Shown: piece by piece, positions 25,352 through 34,390 of the stretch
Position numbering within the stretch: position 1 is the first letter of the stretch
How the letters are laid out: each line of letters opens with the position of its first letter
NCBI GenBank assembly: GCA_016720905.1
Contig: JADKJT010000008.1
Location: 62,001-126,000 of the forward strand
Origin: Gemmatimonadaceae bacterium
Lineage (GTDB): Bacteria; Gemmatimonadota; Gemmatimonadetes; Gemmatimonadales; Gemmatimonadaceae
DNA length: 64,000 nucleotides
Direction of reading: 5' to 3'
Notes under the pieces: model-generated
What the model was told of the DNA's origin: nothing
Databases searched by the model: none
Seen by the model: the letters and a program-made list of their open reading frames with translations, nothing else
Made by a program: the position numbers and the translations under genes

Positions 25352-25630
25352 CTACCAGTTGATGGAACCCTGCTTGGTGGTGTCGACATCTTCCGCCTGG
25401 CCGGCCTTGAACAGAAAGGCATCCATGTTGCGCGTCAGAAATGTCCGCGCCTGGGGGTCCATCACGTTCAGCCCGTAGTGGTTGATCAGCATGGTTTGCT
25501 GCTTGAGCCAAAGCCCCCAGCAGTCCTTGCAGATCTCCGTGACGATTCGGGCGCCGATCGCGCCCGGGAACGGTGGCCGCTCAAATCCTTCGCGCGTTTG
25601 TCCACAGCGCGTGCATGCAACATCGGTCAT
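25352..25630 (-). CDS. YggX-like Fe(2+)-trafficking/oxidative damage protein with extra zinc site
   Basis: A 92-residue protein that matches YggX through RPPFPGAIGARI, the WLKQQTMLINHYGLNVMDPQAR core and the final helix MDAFLF. YggX protects iron-sulfur enzymes and handles ferrous iron in enterobacteria. Unlike the E. coli form, which has one N-terminal Cys, this one has CTRCG at the start and CKDC near residue 35, enough for a four-Cys metal site. The ATG at 25630 fits the family length. It is on the opposite strand to the zinc-ribbon gene and 115 bp after the hydrolase gene. Confidence 0.82.
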   Translation of the reverse strand: MTDVACTRCGQTREGFERPPFPGAIGARIVTEICKDCWGLWLKQQTMLINHYGLNVMDPQARTFLTRNMDAFLFKAGQAEDVDTTKQGSINW

Positions 25631-25745
25631 GGTCCCACGGGTGAAAGCCGTTTGATGTGCGATCAGCGAACCGTGAAAGCTAGCCCTGTGCTGGTGGAGC
25701 GCCAACGGGTCTGAAGGCCGAGGAGGGCCAGGCGCGACACCGCGT

Positions 25746-26639
25746 TCACTCCGACGGTGCGGTCGCATGTTGTGCGAACCACGCGATCACCTGCTGCGCC
25801 ACGGTGTCCTTGCAGTAGTCGGCCGAAATGATGTGGCCGCTCCCGGAAACCCATCGCTGGTCTTTGACAACACTGCCGAGCATTGCGAAATGCCGTTCAG
25901 CGTCTCGGCGTGTGATCCGGTTGTCCTCACGTGACTGGAGATACAAGGTGGGCGCCTTCACAGCGGCAAGCGCGTGTTCGGCCGCTCGGGCCACCTGGCG
26001 CAATGCGCTCATTGTCCGTGACGTGATGACACCGGCACCCAAGGCCTGTGCCTTGGCCTCCGGATCGTGCAGGGACCTCTCGCCGCCGGTGCCGATACGG
26101 TACGGGATGGCAACGTCCCACAACCACGACGTGATCACCTGAAACTGTATGCGCATCGGCATGCCGAGATATGGGGCAAGCAACACCAGCGCCGGGAGTT
26201 TGGGTTGGTGCGCCGCCAACAACACGGCCAGTGCGCCACCCATCGACTGACCACACACTACCACGTGGTGATGCGATGCATCCAGGTCCGCATACGCCTG
26301 GTCAACCGCCACGCGCCAGCGTGTCGCGCGAGCATCGCGGGCCATGTCGGCCAGGCTCACGCCGTGCCCGGGGAGACGCGGCACCGACACCGTCCAACCG
26401 GCGCGGTGCAACGCCATCGCCAGATACGACATCGACTGTGGCGTGTCGTTGAAGCCGTGCAACAGCAGCGCGGCGTGCGTTCCTGCGCCGGTCAGACGAA
26501 TACTCTGTGCCCCGATCACGAGGCCGTCGGGACCGATGGTCAGCCGTCGCGCATGCCACCGTTCAATTCGGGCCCGCGACTCCCGGCGAAACGGCAGCCA
26601 ATCCGCGACGCGCGTCAGCAGATCGACCAGCGCCGTCAC
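25746..26639 (-). CDS. Alpha/beta hydrolase (monoacylglycerol lipase/aminopeptidase-like)
   Basis: A 297-residue cytoplasmic alpha/beta hydrolase. Landmarks are the oxyanion-hole HGFND, the VPRLPGHG segment, nucleophile Ser in CGQSMGGALA, catalytic Asp in LQSREDNRIT and His in VSGSGHIISADY. The pattern fits the serine-aminopeptidase S33/lysophospholipase group (Hydrolase_4), in which many members are carboxylesterases or monoacylglycerol lipases. It begins at GTG 26639, 3 bp after the MoeB-like gene, so the two are probably co-transcribed. The substrate cannot be read from sequence. Confidence 0.85.
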   Translation of the reverse strand: MTALVDLLTRVADWLPFRRESRARIERWHARRLTIGPDGLVIGAQSIRLTGAGTHAALLLHGFNDTPQSMSYLAMALHRAGWTVSVPRLPGHGVSLADMARDARATRWRVAVDQAYADLDASHHHVVVCGQSMGGALAVLLAAHQPKLPALVLLAPYLGMPMRIQFQVITSWLWDVAIPYRIGTGGERSLHDPEAKAQALGAGVITSRTMSALRQVARAAEHALAAVKAPTLYLQSREDNRITRRDAERHFAMLGSVVKDQRWVSGSGHIISADYCKDTVAQQVIAWFAQHATAPSE

Positions 26640-26642
26640 CGA

Positions 26643-27761
26643 TCAGTACCGAGGCACCGTCGGGTCAACCTGCAGACTCCAGGCGTCGATACCGCCCACG
26701 AGATTGTGCACTGTCGGAAACCCCTGCGCGCGCATGTAGTTGGCGGCCATCTCGCTGCGCATGCCATGATGACAGAGCACCACGTACTCCATGTCTCGTT
26801 CAAGACGATTGATGGCCGATGGGAGCGTCGAGAGTGGCACAAGCGTACTGTTTGGCACGCTCGCCAGGTCAAACTCCCACGGTTCACGCACATCGAGCAC
26901 TACCAGCGCATCGCCACCGGTAAGGCGAGCGGCAAGGGCGACAACGTCTATATCGGCATGCGCGTCGGTCATGGCGTGGTGCTCATCTGGCTCAGCGGGT
27001 GATTGGGCACGCGACACGGTTGCGACGACGCCGCAGGTGGTGCACTCGGCGCGACGGGTGACGCGAATGGTTCGGCTTTCGTGTTCCAGCAGGTCCAGCA
27101 GCAGCATGCGGCCAACCAACGGTGTACCGATGCCGGCAATCCATTTGAGCGCCTCGGTGGCCTGATACAATCCCAGTACACCCGGCACGACGCCCAACAC
27201 GCCCTCTTCGGCGCAGGTTGGCACTGAACCGGGAAGCGGTGCCGCCGGAAACAGGCAGCGATAACAGGGACCATCGGCCGCGGCAAAAACGCTGATCTGC
27301 CCCTCAAAGCGCGCCACGCTTCCATAGACGAACGGCACCCCCGCGCGCACGCAGGCATCGTTGATGGCGTAGCGTGCCGGAAAGTTATCCGTGGCGTCGA
27401 TCACGACGTCGTGCCCCGCAATCAGTTCCGCTGCATTCTGCGCCGTCAGGCGCGTGTCGTGGATATGTACCGTCACGGAAGGATTGATGGCGCGCAGCCG
27501 CTCCGCTGCAACCACCACCTTGCTGCGACCGACATCCGAGGTCACGTACAGAAGTTGCCGATGGAGATTGGTGATATCGACCGCGTCGCGATCGACCAGC
27601 GTCAACGTGCCGACACCCGCCGCGGCCAGATACATGCTTGCCGGCGAGCCGAGGCCCCCGGCCCCGACAATGAGCACGCGAGCCGCCCCAAGTCGCTGTT
27701 GCGACTCGGGGCCAAAGCCCTTGAGGATCACCTGGCGGGCGTACCGCGCGTCCGAGTGCAT
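26643..27761 (-). CDS. MoeB/ThiF-type adenylyltransferase fused to rhodanese
   Basis: A 372-residue E1-like enzyme. The N-terminal ThiF/MoeB domain has RYARQVILKGFG, the nucleotide loop GAGGLGSPASMYLAAAGVG, the DRDAVDITNLHRQ segment and DATDNF; two CxxC pairs (CYRC, CTTC) bind zinc and SVPTCAEEG holds the catalytic-Cys position. The C-terminal rhodanese domain (about 275-372) has the sulfur-carrying Cys in VVLCHHGMRS. The MoeZ/MoeBR arrangement adenylylates and thiolates a ubiquitin-like sulfur carrier for molybdopterin, thiamine or cysteine synthesis. It sits 10 bp after the M28 peptidase gene. No partner carrier protein is in the window. Confidence 0.92.
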   Translation of the reverse strand: MHSDARYARQVILKGFGPESQQRLGAARVLIVGAGGLGSPASMYLAAAGVGTLTLVDRDAVDITNLHRQLLYVTSDVGRSKVVVAAERLRAINPSVTVHIHDTRLTAQNAAELIAGHDVVIDATDNFPARYAINDACVRAGVPFVYGSVARFEGQISVFAAADGPCYRCLFPAAPLPGSVPTCAEEGVLGVVPGVLGLYQATEALKWIAGIGTPLVGRMLLLDLLEHESRTIRVTRRAECTTCGVVATVSRAQSPAEPDEHHAMTDAHADIDVVALAARLTGGDALVVLDVREPWEFDLASVPNSTLVPLSTLPSAINRLERDMEYVVLCHHGMRSEMAANYMRAQGFPTVHNLVGGIDAWSLQVDPTVPRY

Positions 27762-27771
27762 GACTGCGTCG

Positions 27772-29892
27772 CTATCTGGTGGCCACGAGCTTCGCGGCCT
27801 GATCCATGAGATCGGCAGCGACGCCGAAGCGCTGTATCAGGTCGGCCAATTCGGCCGTCGTCGTCGCCCGATCACCGGCGCGAATCGCTTCATTCACGCC
27901 AGGGAAGTTCATGTTGGCGTAGCCGTTGTCGATGTCCGCCACATAGATCAGCGAACGGTACCACGGTCGACCTTTCAGTCCGCTCGATCGAGCAAACGCG
28001 CGTTCCACCTTGAGGAGAATGGTATTGGTGGCCAGCTGCGTCTGACGCGCGACCCCGCGGGCAAGTTCGGCGTCACGCGCAGTCGCGAATGCCTGCGCCG
28101 AGCGCTCGAGTCTGCCAATGGCAGCGGCGAGCGGTGTCGCAGCGGTGCTGTCCCATCCTTTTGCCGCCAGGCCTCGCGCAAGCGGCGCGACATAGCGGCG
28201 CATGGTGCGCGCGAACTCGACGTAGTCGTACGGCAGGATGTCCGCGTTGGCCACGCGCAGCGCCATGGCCGCGCCAATGCGCGCCGCCGTGGCGTGATAG
28301 AGAAAGCCCGGGTCACCAAATCGCTCCATCCACGCATGCGTGTCATAGGCCGAGTGGTACGTTCCCGCGGGTCCACCAAACCCCCATTCGGCAATCGGAA
28401 TACCGAGGTGATTGTAGAATCCCGCGAAGTCGCTGCCGCCGCCGGGATCACCCATGGCCGGTTCCAGCGTGTCCGCGCGCAATCCACTGGCCGCGCGCCA
28501 CGCATCGTACACGGTGCCTTTGCTCTTCGGATCGGGAACACTTTTCACCACATCGCGCAGCACGGCGCGCAATGACGGCGTGCCACCACCACCGAACGAT
28601 GAACCCTGTGCCGCGACATCCTGATTGAAGTACGCGACTGCGCCCTTCTGCAACCGCAACGAATCGTCCTCGACGTACTCGGAACTCCCCACCAGCCCCC
28701 ATTCCTCGGCGTCCCATGTGGCGAACACAATCGTTCGACGTGGGCGCGTGCCATTCCTGGCCATGTCCGACAATGCGCGCGCAGCTTCGAGAATACTGAC
28801 TGTACCGCTGATGTTGTCGGCTGCGCCGGGTCCCCAACCATCGCGATGCCCGCCAATGTAGACGTATTCATCAGGGAAGTCGGTGCCGCGCAGATAGCCC
28901 AGCGTGTTATAGATGGCTTTGGTGCCGTTGGTGGCGGCGTCGGTCGTGACCTCCACGCGTACCCGCGTCGGGCCAGGGCCCACGTGGTAGCGCAGCGCCA
29001 TCCCACCTTGCCAACCCGCTGGAATTGCCGTGCCACGAACCTGCGCCAGCAGCACCTGCGCGTTGGCCGCACTGATCGGCACGACGGGAATCATGGGAAG
29101 CACCGCCTGATCGAGCGGAATGCGTGGCGCGCCAGGCTTGCTGGCATATCCCGGTGTGAGCGGATCGCCAGCGCCGTTGTACACACTGCCCCGCTGCACG
29201 CCACGCATGGGACGCATGGGTCCTTCCGGATAGACGTCGCCGCGCGCGAATCCATCATCTGCCGGATCGGTATAGATCAGCGCCGCCACCGCGCCACGCT
29301 TCTCCGCTTCACGGGCCTTGATGCCGCGGAAGCTGCGACCATAGCGGGCGAGCACCACCTTCCCCTTCACCGAAACGCCCAGGGAATCGAGGGTCGCGTA
29401 GTCTTCAATCAACCCATAGTTCACGAACACCAACTCGCCGTCGCCGACCCCGGCGCCACTCGAGCCGTTCACCGTGGGATACTGCTTCAGTGCGGTGGCC
29501 GGATCGCCCGGCACGGGCGGCTCGCTCAAGTCGAGGGACAGCGGCGTGCGGCCGAGGCGAGTGATCTTCACACTGGTGGCATGCGGCAACCACACGTCGT
29601 ATTGACGAAGTTCCGTCTCAAGCCCCATCGCCTTCATCTGCGCGATGACATAGTCGGCCGTGCGCTTCTGCGCCGGGGTGCCGGCCACATGCGGTTCTTT
29701 TGACAACGCGGCGGAGAGCGTCCTCGCGCGCGCCGGTACGGGTCCCCGAATGGCTTCCTGTTCGAGACGCCGCTGGGCCACCGCCGAGGTGGCGGAGTAT
29801 CCTGGTGTGACTTGCGAGAACGATTGCGCGGCCACGAGTGGCAACGACAGGACCGCAGTGCGAATCGGTGAACAGCGCAGGAGAGAGCGCAC
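27772..29892 (-). CDS. Secreted M28 peptidase (glutamate carboxypeptidase II-like)
   Basis: A 706-residue metallopeptidase with the architecture of human GCPII: signal peptide, PA (protease-associated) domain about residues 130-290 (VFVNYGLIEDY...GKVVLARYGRSFRGIKAREAEKRGAVAALIY), M28 zinc domain with GGHRDGWGPGAADNISG, ATWDAEEWGLVGS and a distal His in YHSAYDTHAW, and a transferrin-receptor-like helical dimerisation domain at the end. It should remove C-terminal or small-peptide Glu/Asp residues outside the cytoplasm. GTG 29892 is chosen since it gives a good signal peptide (RTAVLSLPLVAAQSFSQ); the frame stays open upstream. Confidence 0.9.
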   Translation of the reverse strand: MRSLLRCSPIRTAVLSLPLVAAQSFSQVTPGYSATSAVAQRRLEQEAIRGPVPARARTLSAALSKEPHVAGTPAQKRTADYVIAQMKAMGLETELRQYDVWLPHATSVKITRLGRTPLSLDLSEPPVPGDPATALKQYPTVNGSSGAGVGDGELVFVNYGLIEDYATLDSLGVSVKGKVVLARYGRSFRGIKAREAEKRGAVAALIYTDPADDGFARGDVYPEGPMRPMRGVQRGSVYNGAGDPLTPGYASKPGAPRIPLDQAVLPMIPVVPISAANAQVLLAQVRGTAIPAGWQGGMALRYHVGPGPTRVRVEVTTDAATNGTKAIYNTLGYLRGTDFPDEYVYIGGHRDGWGPGAADNISGTVSILEAARALSDMARNGTRPRRTIVFATWDAEEWGLVGSSEYVEDDSLRLQKGAVAYFNQDVAAQGSSFGGGGTPSLRAVLRDVVKSVPDPKSKGTVYDAWRAASGLRADTLEPAMGDPGGGSDFAGFYNHLGIPIAEWGFGGPAGTYHSAYDTHAWMERFGDPGFLYHATAARIGAAMALRVANADILPYDYVEFARTMRRYVAPLARGLAAKGWDSTAATPLAAAIGRLERSAQAFATARDAELARGVARQTQLATNTILLKVERAFARSSGLKGRPWYRSLIYVADIDNGYANMNFPGVNEAIRAGDRATTTAELADLIQRFGVAADLMDQAAKLVATR

Positions 29893-29988
29893 GAGAGGAG
29901 TTCCGGGTCCGAGGCGAGAAGGGCGCGCGGTGATCCGCGCGGGCAGATCTCGGACTCTGCCGCACGGGCGGCGGCGGGGCAAGGGCGG

Positions 29989-30606
29989 TCAGTCCGCTTC
30001 GTACTCTTCAGCGGCCCGTTGCATTGCCTGCTGAAGCAGGGCCTCGCGATCGCCGTCGGCCGGTAGCGCGGTGGTCAGCGCAGCGAACTGACGGTGCATT
30101 TCGTCCTGAAGCTGCGCGTGTGTCGGTGCCTTGAGCCCCAGCTGGGCCAGCGCAAGCCGCGCCAGATCTCGCAGTTGCCGAACGGTCTCGTCATCCAGCG
30201 CCGCCAGTTCCGCCGGTGCCGCGCGCTCGGTACGAGGTGCCTTCTCGCGCCGACGCGACGGGGCCTCAAACAGCGCCCGTACCGGTGCCATCGTGACGAC
30301 AAATGATCCCGGTGTGTGCTCCGCGAACCCGCTGATCACATTCCGCCGTCGCAACGACGGCAACAGCCGCACGATCGCCTCTCGCACCGGCGAATACCCG
30401 TCGATGCTCTGGTTGCCCCGACCCGTCACCACGAGCGCCTCGTTGGCGCCCTGCACCTGCAGCGTTCGAAGCCAGGCCTCCGTTTGCGTTGCGGCCTGCG
30501 CGGCCGTCGGTTGCTGGGCGCGCAGATTCAGTGTGCGCGTCGGTCCGAACCGGGCAGCATCGAATGCGCGACCGAGGGACGCGGATCCCGACTCGTCGCG
30601 ACTCAT
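29989..30606 (-). CDS. Smr-domain protein
   Basis: A 205-residue protein with an Smr (MutS2 C-terminal) domain at about residues 23-110: TLNLRAQQPTAAQAATQTEAW, LVVTGRGNQSIDGYSPVREAIVRLL and FVVTMA, in which the common LDLHG and GxGxG motifs are altered to LNLRA and GRGNQS. Smr domains are nucleases or RNA-binding units, some active on collided ribosomes. The C-terminal half is Arg/Ala-rich and helical. Its ATG overlaps the stop of the phosphatase gene (ATGA), so translation is coupled to it. Loss of the His in the DLHG position makes nuclease activity uncertain. Confidence 0.75.
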   Translation of the reverse strand: MSRDESGSASLGRAFDAARFGPTRTLNLRAQQPTAAQAATQTEAWLRTLQVQGANEALVVTGRGNQSIDGYSPVREAIVRLLPSLRRRNVISGFAEHTPGSFVVTMAPVRALFEAPSRRREKAPRTERAAPAELAALDDETVRQLRDLARLALAQLGLKAPTHAQLQDEMHRQFAALTTALPADGDREALLQQAMQRAAEEYEAD

Positions 30607-32225
30607 CGTTTCGGCGGCACCGTCCGCGGCGCAGCACGGTCACGCAACGCTTCGGTCAACACGCGTCCATCCACCGGCTCAATCGGCGTGACATCGGTGA
30701 CCGCTGCAATCGTAGGAGCAATATCCACCGATCGAACGGGCGTCGTGTAGCGGCCCGGCCTGAACATCGGCCCCATGAAGAGGATGGGAATGCGCGCGTC
30801 GTAGTCGTGCGGCGTGCCATGCGTCGCATAGCGCGTGGTGAACCAGTAATAGAAGGGCTGGAGCGTCACCGTGAGCTCGGCCATGAGGTCGGGCGGTATG
30901 GAATGCAACCAGCGTCGGCCGATCCTGTCACCGCGGGCGGCCGCGGCGGCCAGGGTGCGCACGCGATCGACCCGTTGCATCCCGGGCAATTTCAGCAATG
31001 CATTGCGCAGTGCCGTCACCACGGAATCACTACTGATGCCCTTGGCCTGCAGTCGCGCGCGGTCAAGCGATACGATCCCCGACTGCAGCAGCAGCGCGTC
31101 TCCTTCCACCCCCCGAGCCGCCAATGCGCTCCGTGCCGCGTCGATGACGGGTCGCGGATCGACGCGGCCGCGATCGGGATCGGCGCCATCGAAGTGTGAT
31201 TCCGGAAAGGGGGCGACGCCATGATCGGCCCCCAATGCGAAGACAATGCGTGTGGAATCCCGCAGCTTGTACAGCGAGTCGATAAGGCGTCCAAGCGCCC
31301 GATCCACTCGCAGCACCTGATCGTGCAGCTCGCGCGAGTCCGGACCGTACCGATGGCCGACGGCATCCGTGGTGGAGAGCGACACGGCCAGCACATCAAG
31401 CGTCGGGCCCTTACCGAGTTCGAGGGCGTTGACGCCGGCCAGCGCAAAATTCACCGTCACATCGTCCATCCAGGGGAACTCGACGAAATCATTCGTGCCG
31501 GTGCGCTGATCGGCTGCCAGTCTATGGGGGAAGACGAAGTCCTTACCCTGATTCTCAAACGACACCGAATCCCGTTCGGGATACATCGACGCATCGAGCA
31601 GCGTGGTCCACTCGGCCCCGAGGTACTTGGCGGTGAAATTCAGGGCATTGAATCGCTGCACCCACGTGGGAATCGTGTCGCCATAGTAGCGACTCGTGGT
31701 GAACCGTCCGTCCAGCGAGTACCAGAACACACTCTGTCGCGCGCGGCCCAGCGGCAGGATGGCGCCGCGATCCTTGCGTGACACCGAAAGCGCCCGGCTG
31801 AACTGGTCTCGGCTTCGCACCCAGTCAAAGTATGACGACCCGCGAAAACGGTAGGGCGACGCACCGCCGCCCCGTCCGAACAGCAGCGGCATTTGCGGAT
31901 CCGCCACACCGATCTCGTTGAGCACGACGCCCGTGTGCGAGGGAAAGCGCCCTGACCAAAGCGTCGCGTGTCCTGGCGCGGTTTCCGTGGTCGCGTGGTC
32001 GTGCGTGGCGTTGGTGAAGAATGCGCCCTGCCGAAGCAGACGCCCGAGCCCGCCGGTGAGCTGAGATGCGAACCGGTCCAGGTAGTCGGGGCGCAGCTGG
32101 TCGACGGTGATCTGGACGACGAGTGTCGGCGGCAATGGCGTCTGCGCCGCGAGGTGGACTGGAGCGCTCGACGCGACAATGCCAAGTGTCGCGGAGATGA
32201 TGTGGAGAGAGGTGCGCAGGCGCAT
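30603..32225 (-). CDS. PafA-like alkaline phosphatase / type I phosphodiesterase
   Basis: A 540-residue secreted enzyme with a clear signal peptide (residues 1-28). It matches Thr-nucleophile alkaline phosphatases of the PafA type: VQITVDQLRPDYLDRF (metal Asp), the nucleophile Thr in ATTETAPGHATLWSG, VSLSTTDAVGHRYGPDS and ALGADHGVAPFP for the two-zinc site, and a distal TRYATHGTPHDYDARIPILF His. Such enzymes release phosphate from a wide range of monoesters in the periplasm. It is the first gene of a minus-strand run that includes Smr, M28 and MoeB-like genes. ATG 32225 gives the signal peptide. Confidence 0.88.
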   Translation of the reverse strand: MRLRTSLHIISATLGIVASSAPVHLAAQTPLPPTLVVQITVDQLRPDYLDRFASQLTGGLGRLLRQGAFFTNATHDHATTETAPGHATLWSGRFPSHTGVVLNEIGVADPQMPLLFGRGGGASPYRFRGSSYFDWVRSRDQFSRALSVSRKDRGAILPLGRARQSVFWYSLDGRFTTSRYYGDTIPTWVQRFNALNFTAKYLGAEWTTLLDASMYPERDSVSFENQGKDFVFPHRLAADQRTGTNDFVEFPWMDDVTVNFALAGVNALELGKGPTLDVLAVSLSTTDAVGHRYGPDSRELHDQVLRVDRALGRLIDSLYKLRDSTRIVFALGADHGVAPFPESHFDGADPDRGRVDPRPVIDAARSALAARGVEGDALLLQSGIVSLDRARLQAKGISSDSVVTALRNALLKLPGMQRVDRVRTLAAAAARGDRIGRRWLHSIPPDLMAELTVTLQPFYYWFTTRYATHGTPHDYDARIPILFMGPMFRPGRYTTPVRSVDIAPTIAAVTDVTPIEPVDGRVLTEALRDRAAPRTVPPKR

Positions 32226-32269
32226 GCACCGAAAGCTAACGCGCGATCCTGACGACGCGCTCGGCACTA

Positions 32270-32338
32270 CCGGCGGCACCTGTCCGGCCTCGAGCACGTC
32301 GCCGGATCGACGCGCCAGGACAGGTGCCAAACCGCCGG
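32270..32338. other. Long inverted repeat, 11-bp perfect arms
   Basis: GGCACCTGTCC (32275-32285) is mirrored exactly by GGACAGGTGCC (32318-32328), and the stem extends by five more pairs past a 5-nt bulge. The 32-nt loop can fold again (CGGC/GCCG). It lies between the end of the arginine operon and the phosphatase promoter; no T-run is present. The remaining intergenic sequence to 32464 shows nothing else that I recognise. Confidence 0.55.
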
Positions 32339-32464
32339 TGTGCAAGCCACGCGGGGCCGGTGACGATCACGGCCGACGCACGCGAAGTCACCGCGTGACG
32401 AACCCGCACCGTTCACGGAGGCACGTGAAGGCAGCGACAATATTGCGCATTTCCTGCCAGCGCA

Positions 32465-33139
32465 CTAGTGCGAGTTTTGTTTCGCGTCGGGGTCTGTGCG
32501 TACCGGTCGCCGCGCGGCAACAAGATCAGCGACCGTATGATCGGTCGTGGACGTCGAAACACGCAGTCCGTTTATCACGCCATCAATGTCATCATCGGGG
32601 CGATTCTGACTCAGCTTCCACTTTCCCTCGAGCGATCGGATCTCAATTTCGACACCCACAATCGCACCCGCGAGTTGCTTCACGTATTCGGCCGGCGCGT
32701 CGGAAATCGACCACGGGAGCGCACGTCCGGCCTCGTGCGTGTCGGTGAGCTGAGTGAGATGCGCCAACAGGAATTCCGGCTCGCTGATGAATTTCATGGT
32801 GCCGGTCACATGCACCGCCACGTAATTCCAGGTGGGCACCACCTTCCCGTCGCGCGCCTTTGAGGCGTACCACGCCGGCGTGATGTACGCTTCGGGTCCG
32901 GTGAAGATCACCATGGCGTCGCTGGTGTCGGCGGCCATGCGGCAATGCGGATTGGCCCGCGCGATGTGTCCTTGCAGCACCCCGTGCGGGCCACGCTGCC
33001 GATCAATCACCAGTGGCAGGTGCGTGGCGTACAGGCCGTGTGCGGGTGAACTGGTTACCAGCGCGCCCAGCGGATTCGCCTCCATGAAGTCCAGGAGAAC
33101 CGTATGATCCGGCTCAGCGAACGACGCGGGAATGTACAT
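32465..33139 (-). CDS. PaiB-type FMN-binding protein
   Basis: A 224-residue protein of the PaiB family: MYIPASFAEPD start, LGALVTSSPAHGLYATHLPL, GHIARANPHCR, FTGPEAYITPAWYASKARDGKVVPTWNYVAVHVTG and the late KLSQNR signature are all as in the family, which has a split-barrel FMN-binding fold. In Bacillus, PaiB is described as a negative regulator affecting sporulation and protease genes, with a polyamine acetyltransferase partner. Here it ends the argC-argB-argD operon with a 4-bp gap after argD, which suggests a role tied to arginine or polyamine metabolism; no DNA-binding domain is seen. Confidence 0.88.
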   Translation of the reverse strand: MYIPASFAEPDHTVLLDFMEANPLGALVTSSPAHGLYATHLPLVIDRQRGPHGVLQGHIARANPHCRMAADTSDAMVIFTGPEAYITPAWYASKARDGKVVPTWNYVAVHVTGTMKFISEPEFLLAHLTQLTDTHEAGRALPWSISDAPAEYVKQLAGAIVGVEIEIRSLEGKWKLSQNRPDDDIDGVINGLRVSTSTTDHTVADLVAARRPVRTDPDAKQNSH

Positions 33140-33143
33140 CCGA

Positions 33144-34382
33144 TCAGCCGAGCAACGACGCTTCGAGGATGGCCAGCCCGGCTGCCAGTTCATCGCGCGT
33201 AATGACCAGTGGCGGCAGGAAGCGCAGCGTATGCTCGCCGGCGCTGACCATCAGCAGTCCACCGGAGAACGCTCGGCCAATGATCGCACCGGCCGTCTCG
33301 TGCACGTCCATGCCCCACATGAGACCCTTGCCGCGAATGGCGCGCACCTTGCCGGTGCGGTCGGCGATGCCTTGCAGCTGCTCGCCCAACCACGCACCGG
33401 TTTCCCGCACATGGGCCAGGAGCGCCGGATCGGCCAGGCGCTGCACCACATGATGCGCGACGTGCGCCAGCAGCGGTCCACCCCCGAACGTGGTGCCATG
33501 ATCGCCCGCCTGGATCGTGCGCGCGACCTCGCCGGTCACCAGGATTGCACCCATGGGCAATCCGCCAGCCAATGGCTTGGCCAGCGTGAGGATGTCGGGC
33601 TCGAAGCCCAATTGCTCGTAGGCAAACAATGAACCAGTGCGACCCAGTCCGCACTGGATCTCATCGAGAATGAGCAACACGTTCCGTTCCTTCGTCAGGG
33701 CCCGCAGGCCGCGCAGGAATTCCGGATCGAGGATGCGCACGCCGCCTTCGCCCTGAATGGGCTCGACAATCACGGCGGCTGTCTTTTGCGCGTCGAGCAC
33801 GGTGCGCAGTTCGTCGAGGTCGCGCTCGACAATGCTCACGCCGCCCATGAGCGGACGGAACGGCAGGCGATACGCGGGACGATCGGTGGCGGCCAGCGTG
33901 CCAGGCATGCGGCCGTGAAACGACCCGCGCACCGCGACGATCTCGTACTTGTCCTCGATGCCGCCAGCGCGCGCCCAGCGCCGTGCGAACTTGAAGGCCC
34001 CTTCATTGGCTTCGGCGCCCGAGTTGCAAAAGAACACGTTCGAGGCGAACGAGTGCGCGACCAGCCACTCCGCCAGCGCCTCGCCCGGCGCGGTGCGATA
34101 CAGGTTGGACGTGTGCAGCAGCCCGGTAGCCATGGCCTCCTGCATGGCCTGCATGACGCCGGCGTCGGCGTGCCCCAGCGAGGTGACCGCGATGCCTGCC
34201 ACGAAATCGAGATAACGTGTGCCGTCGGCATCGAACATGTACACGCCCTGACCGCGGACGAACAGCGGGGCCTGACGCTTGTACGTGCCGAGGATCGCGT
34301 CGGACGCCGGCGATGAGGTGGACGCCGCCGTTGGCGTGAAGGCGATGGGCGCGACAGGTGAGGGCATGGTGGTGGGCGTCAT
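33144..34382 (-). CDS. argD: Acetylornithine aminotransferase
   Basis: A 412-residue class III PLP aminotransferase: N-acetylglutamate semialdehyde + Glu to N-acetylornithine. Landmarks are GTRYLDFVAGIAV, FCNSGAEANEGAFKFAR, SFHGRMPGTLAAT, ILDEIQCGLGRTG with the PLP-binding Asp, LTLAKPLAGGLPMGA with the Schiff-base Lys, and TFGGGPLLAHVA. An N-terminal extension of about 25 low-complexity residues precedes the usual start (ILGTYKRQAPLFV). It lies between argB (8-bp gap) and paiB (4-bp gap) in the argC operon. Confidence 0.94.
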   Translation of the reverse strand: MTPTTMPSPVAPIAFTPTAASTSSPASDAILGTYKRQAPLFVRGQGVYMFDADGTRYLDFVAGIAVTSLGHADAGVMQAMQEAMATGLLHTSNLYRTAPGEALAEWLVAHSFASNVFFCNSGAEANEGAFKFARRWARAGGIEDKYEIVAVRGSFHGRMPGTLAATDRPAYRLPFRPLMGGVSIVERDLDELRTVLDAQKTAAVIVEPIQGEGGVRILDPEFLRGLRALTKERNVLLILDEIQCGLGRTGSLFAYEQLGFEPDILTLAKPLAGGLPMGAILVTGEVARTIQAGDHGTTFGGGPLLAHVAHHVVQRLADPALLAHVRETGAWLGEQLQGIADRTGKVRAIRGKGLMWGMDVHETAGAIIGRAFSGGLLMVSAGEHTLRFLPPLVITRDELAAGLAILEASLLG

Positions 34383-34390
34383 GTCGGTAT

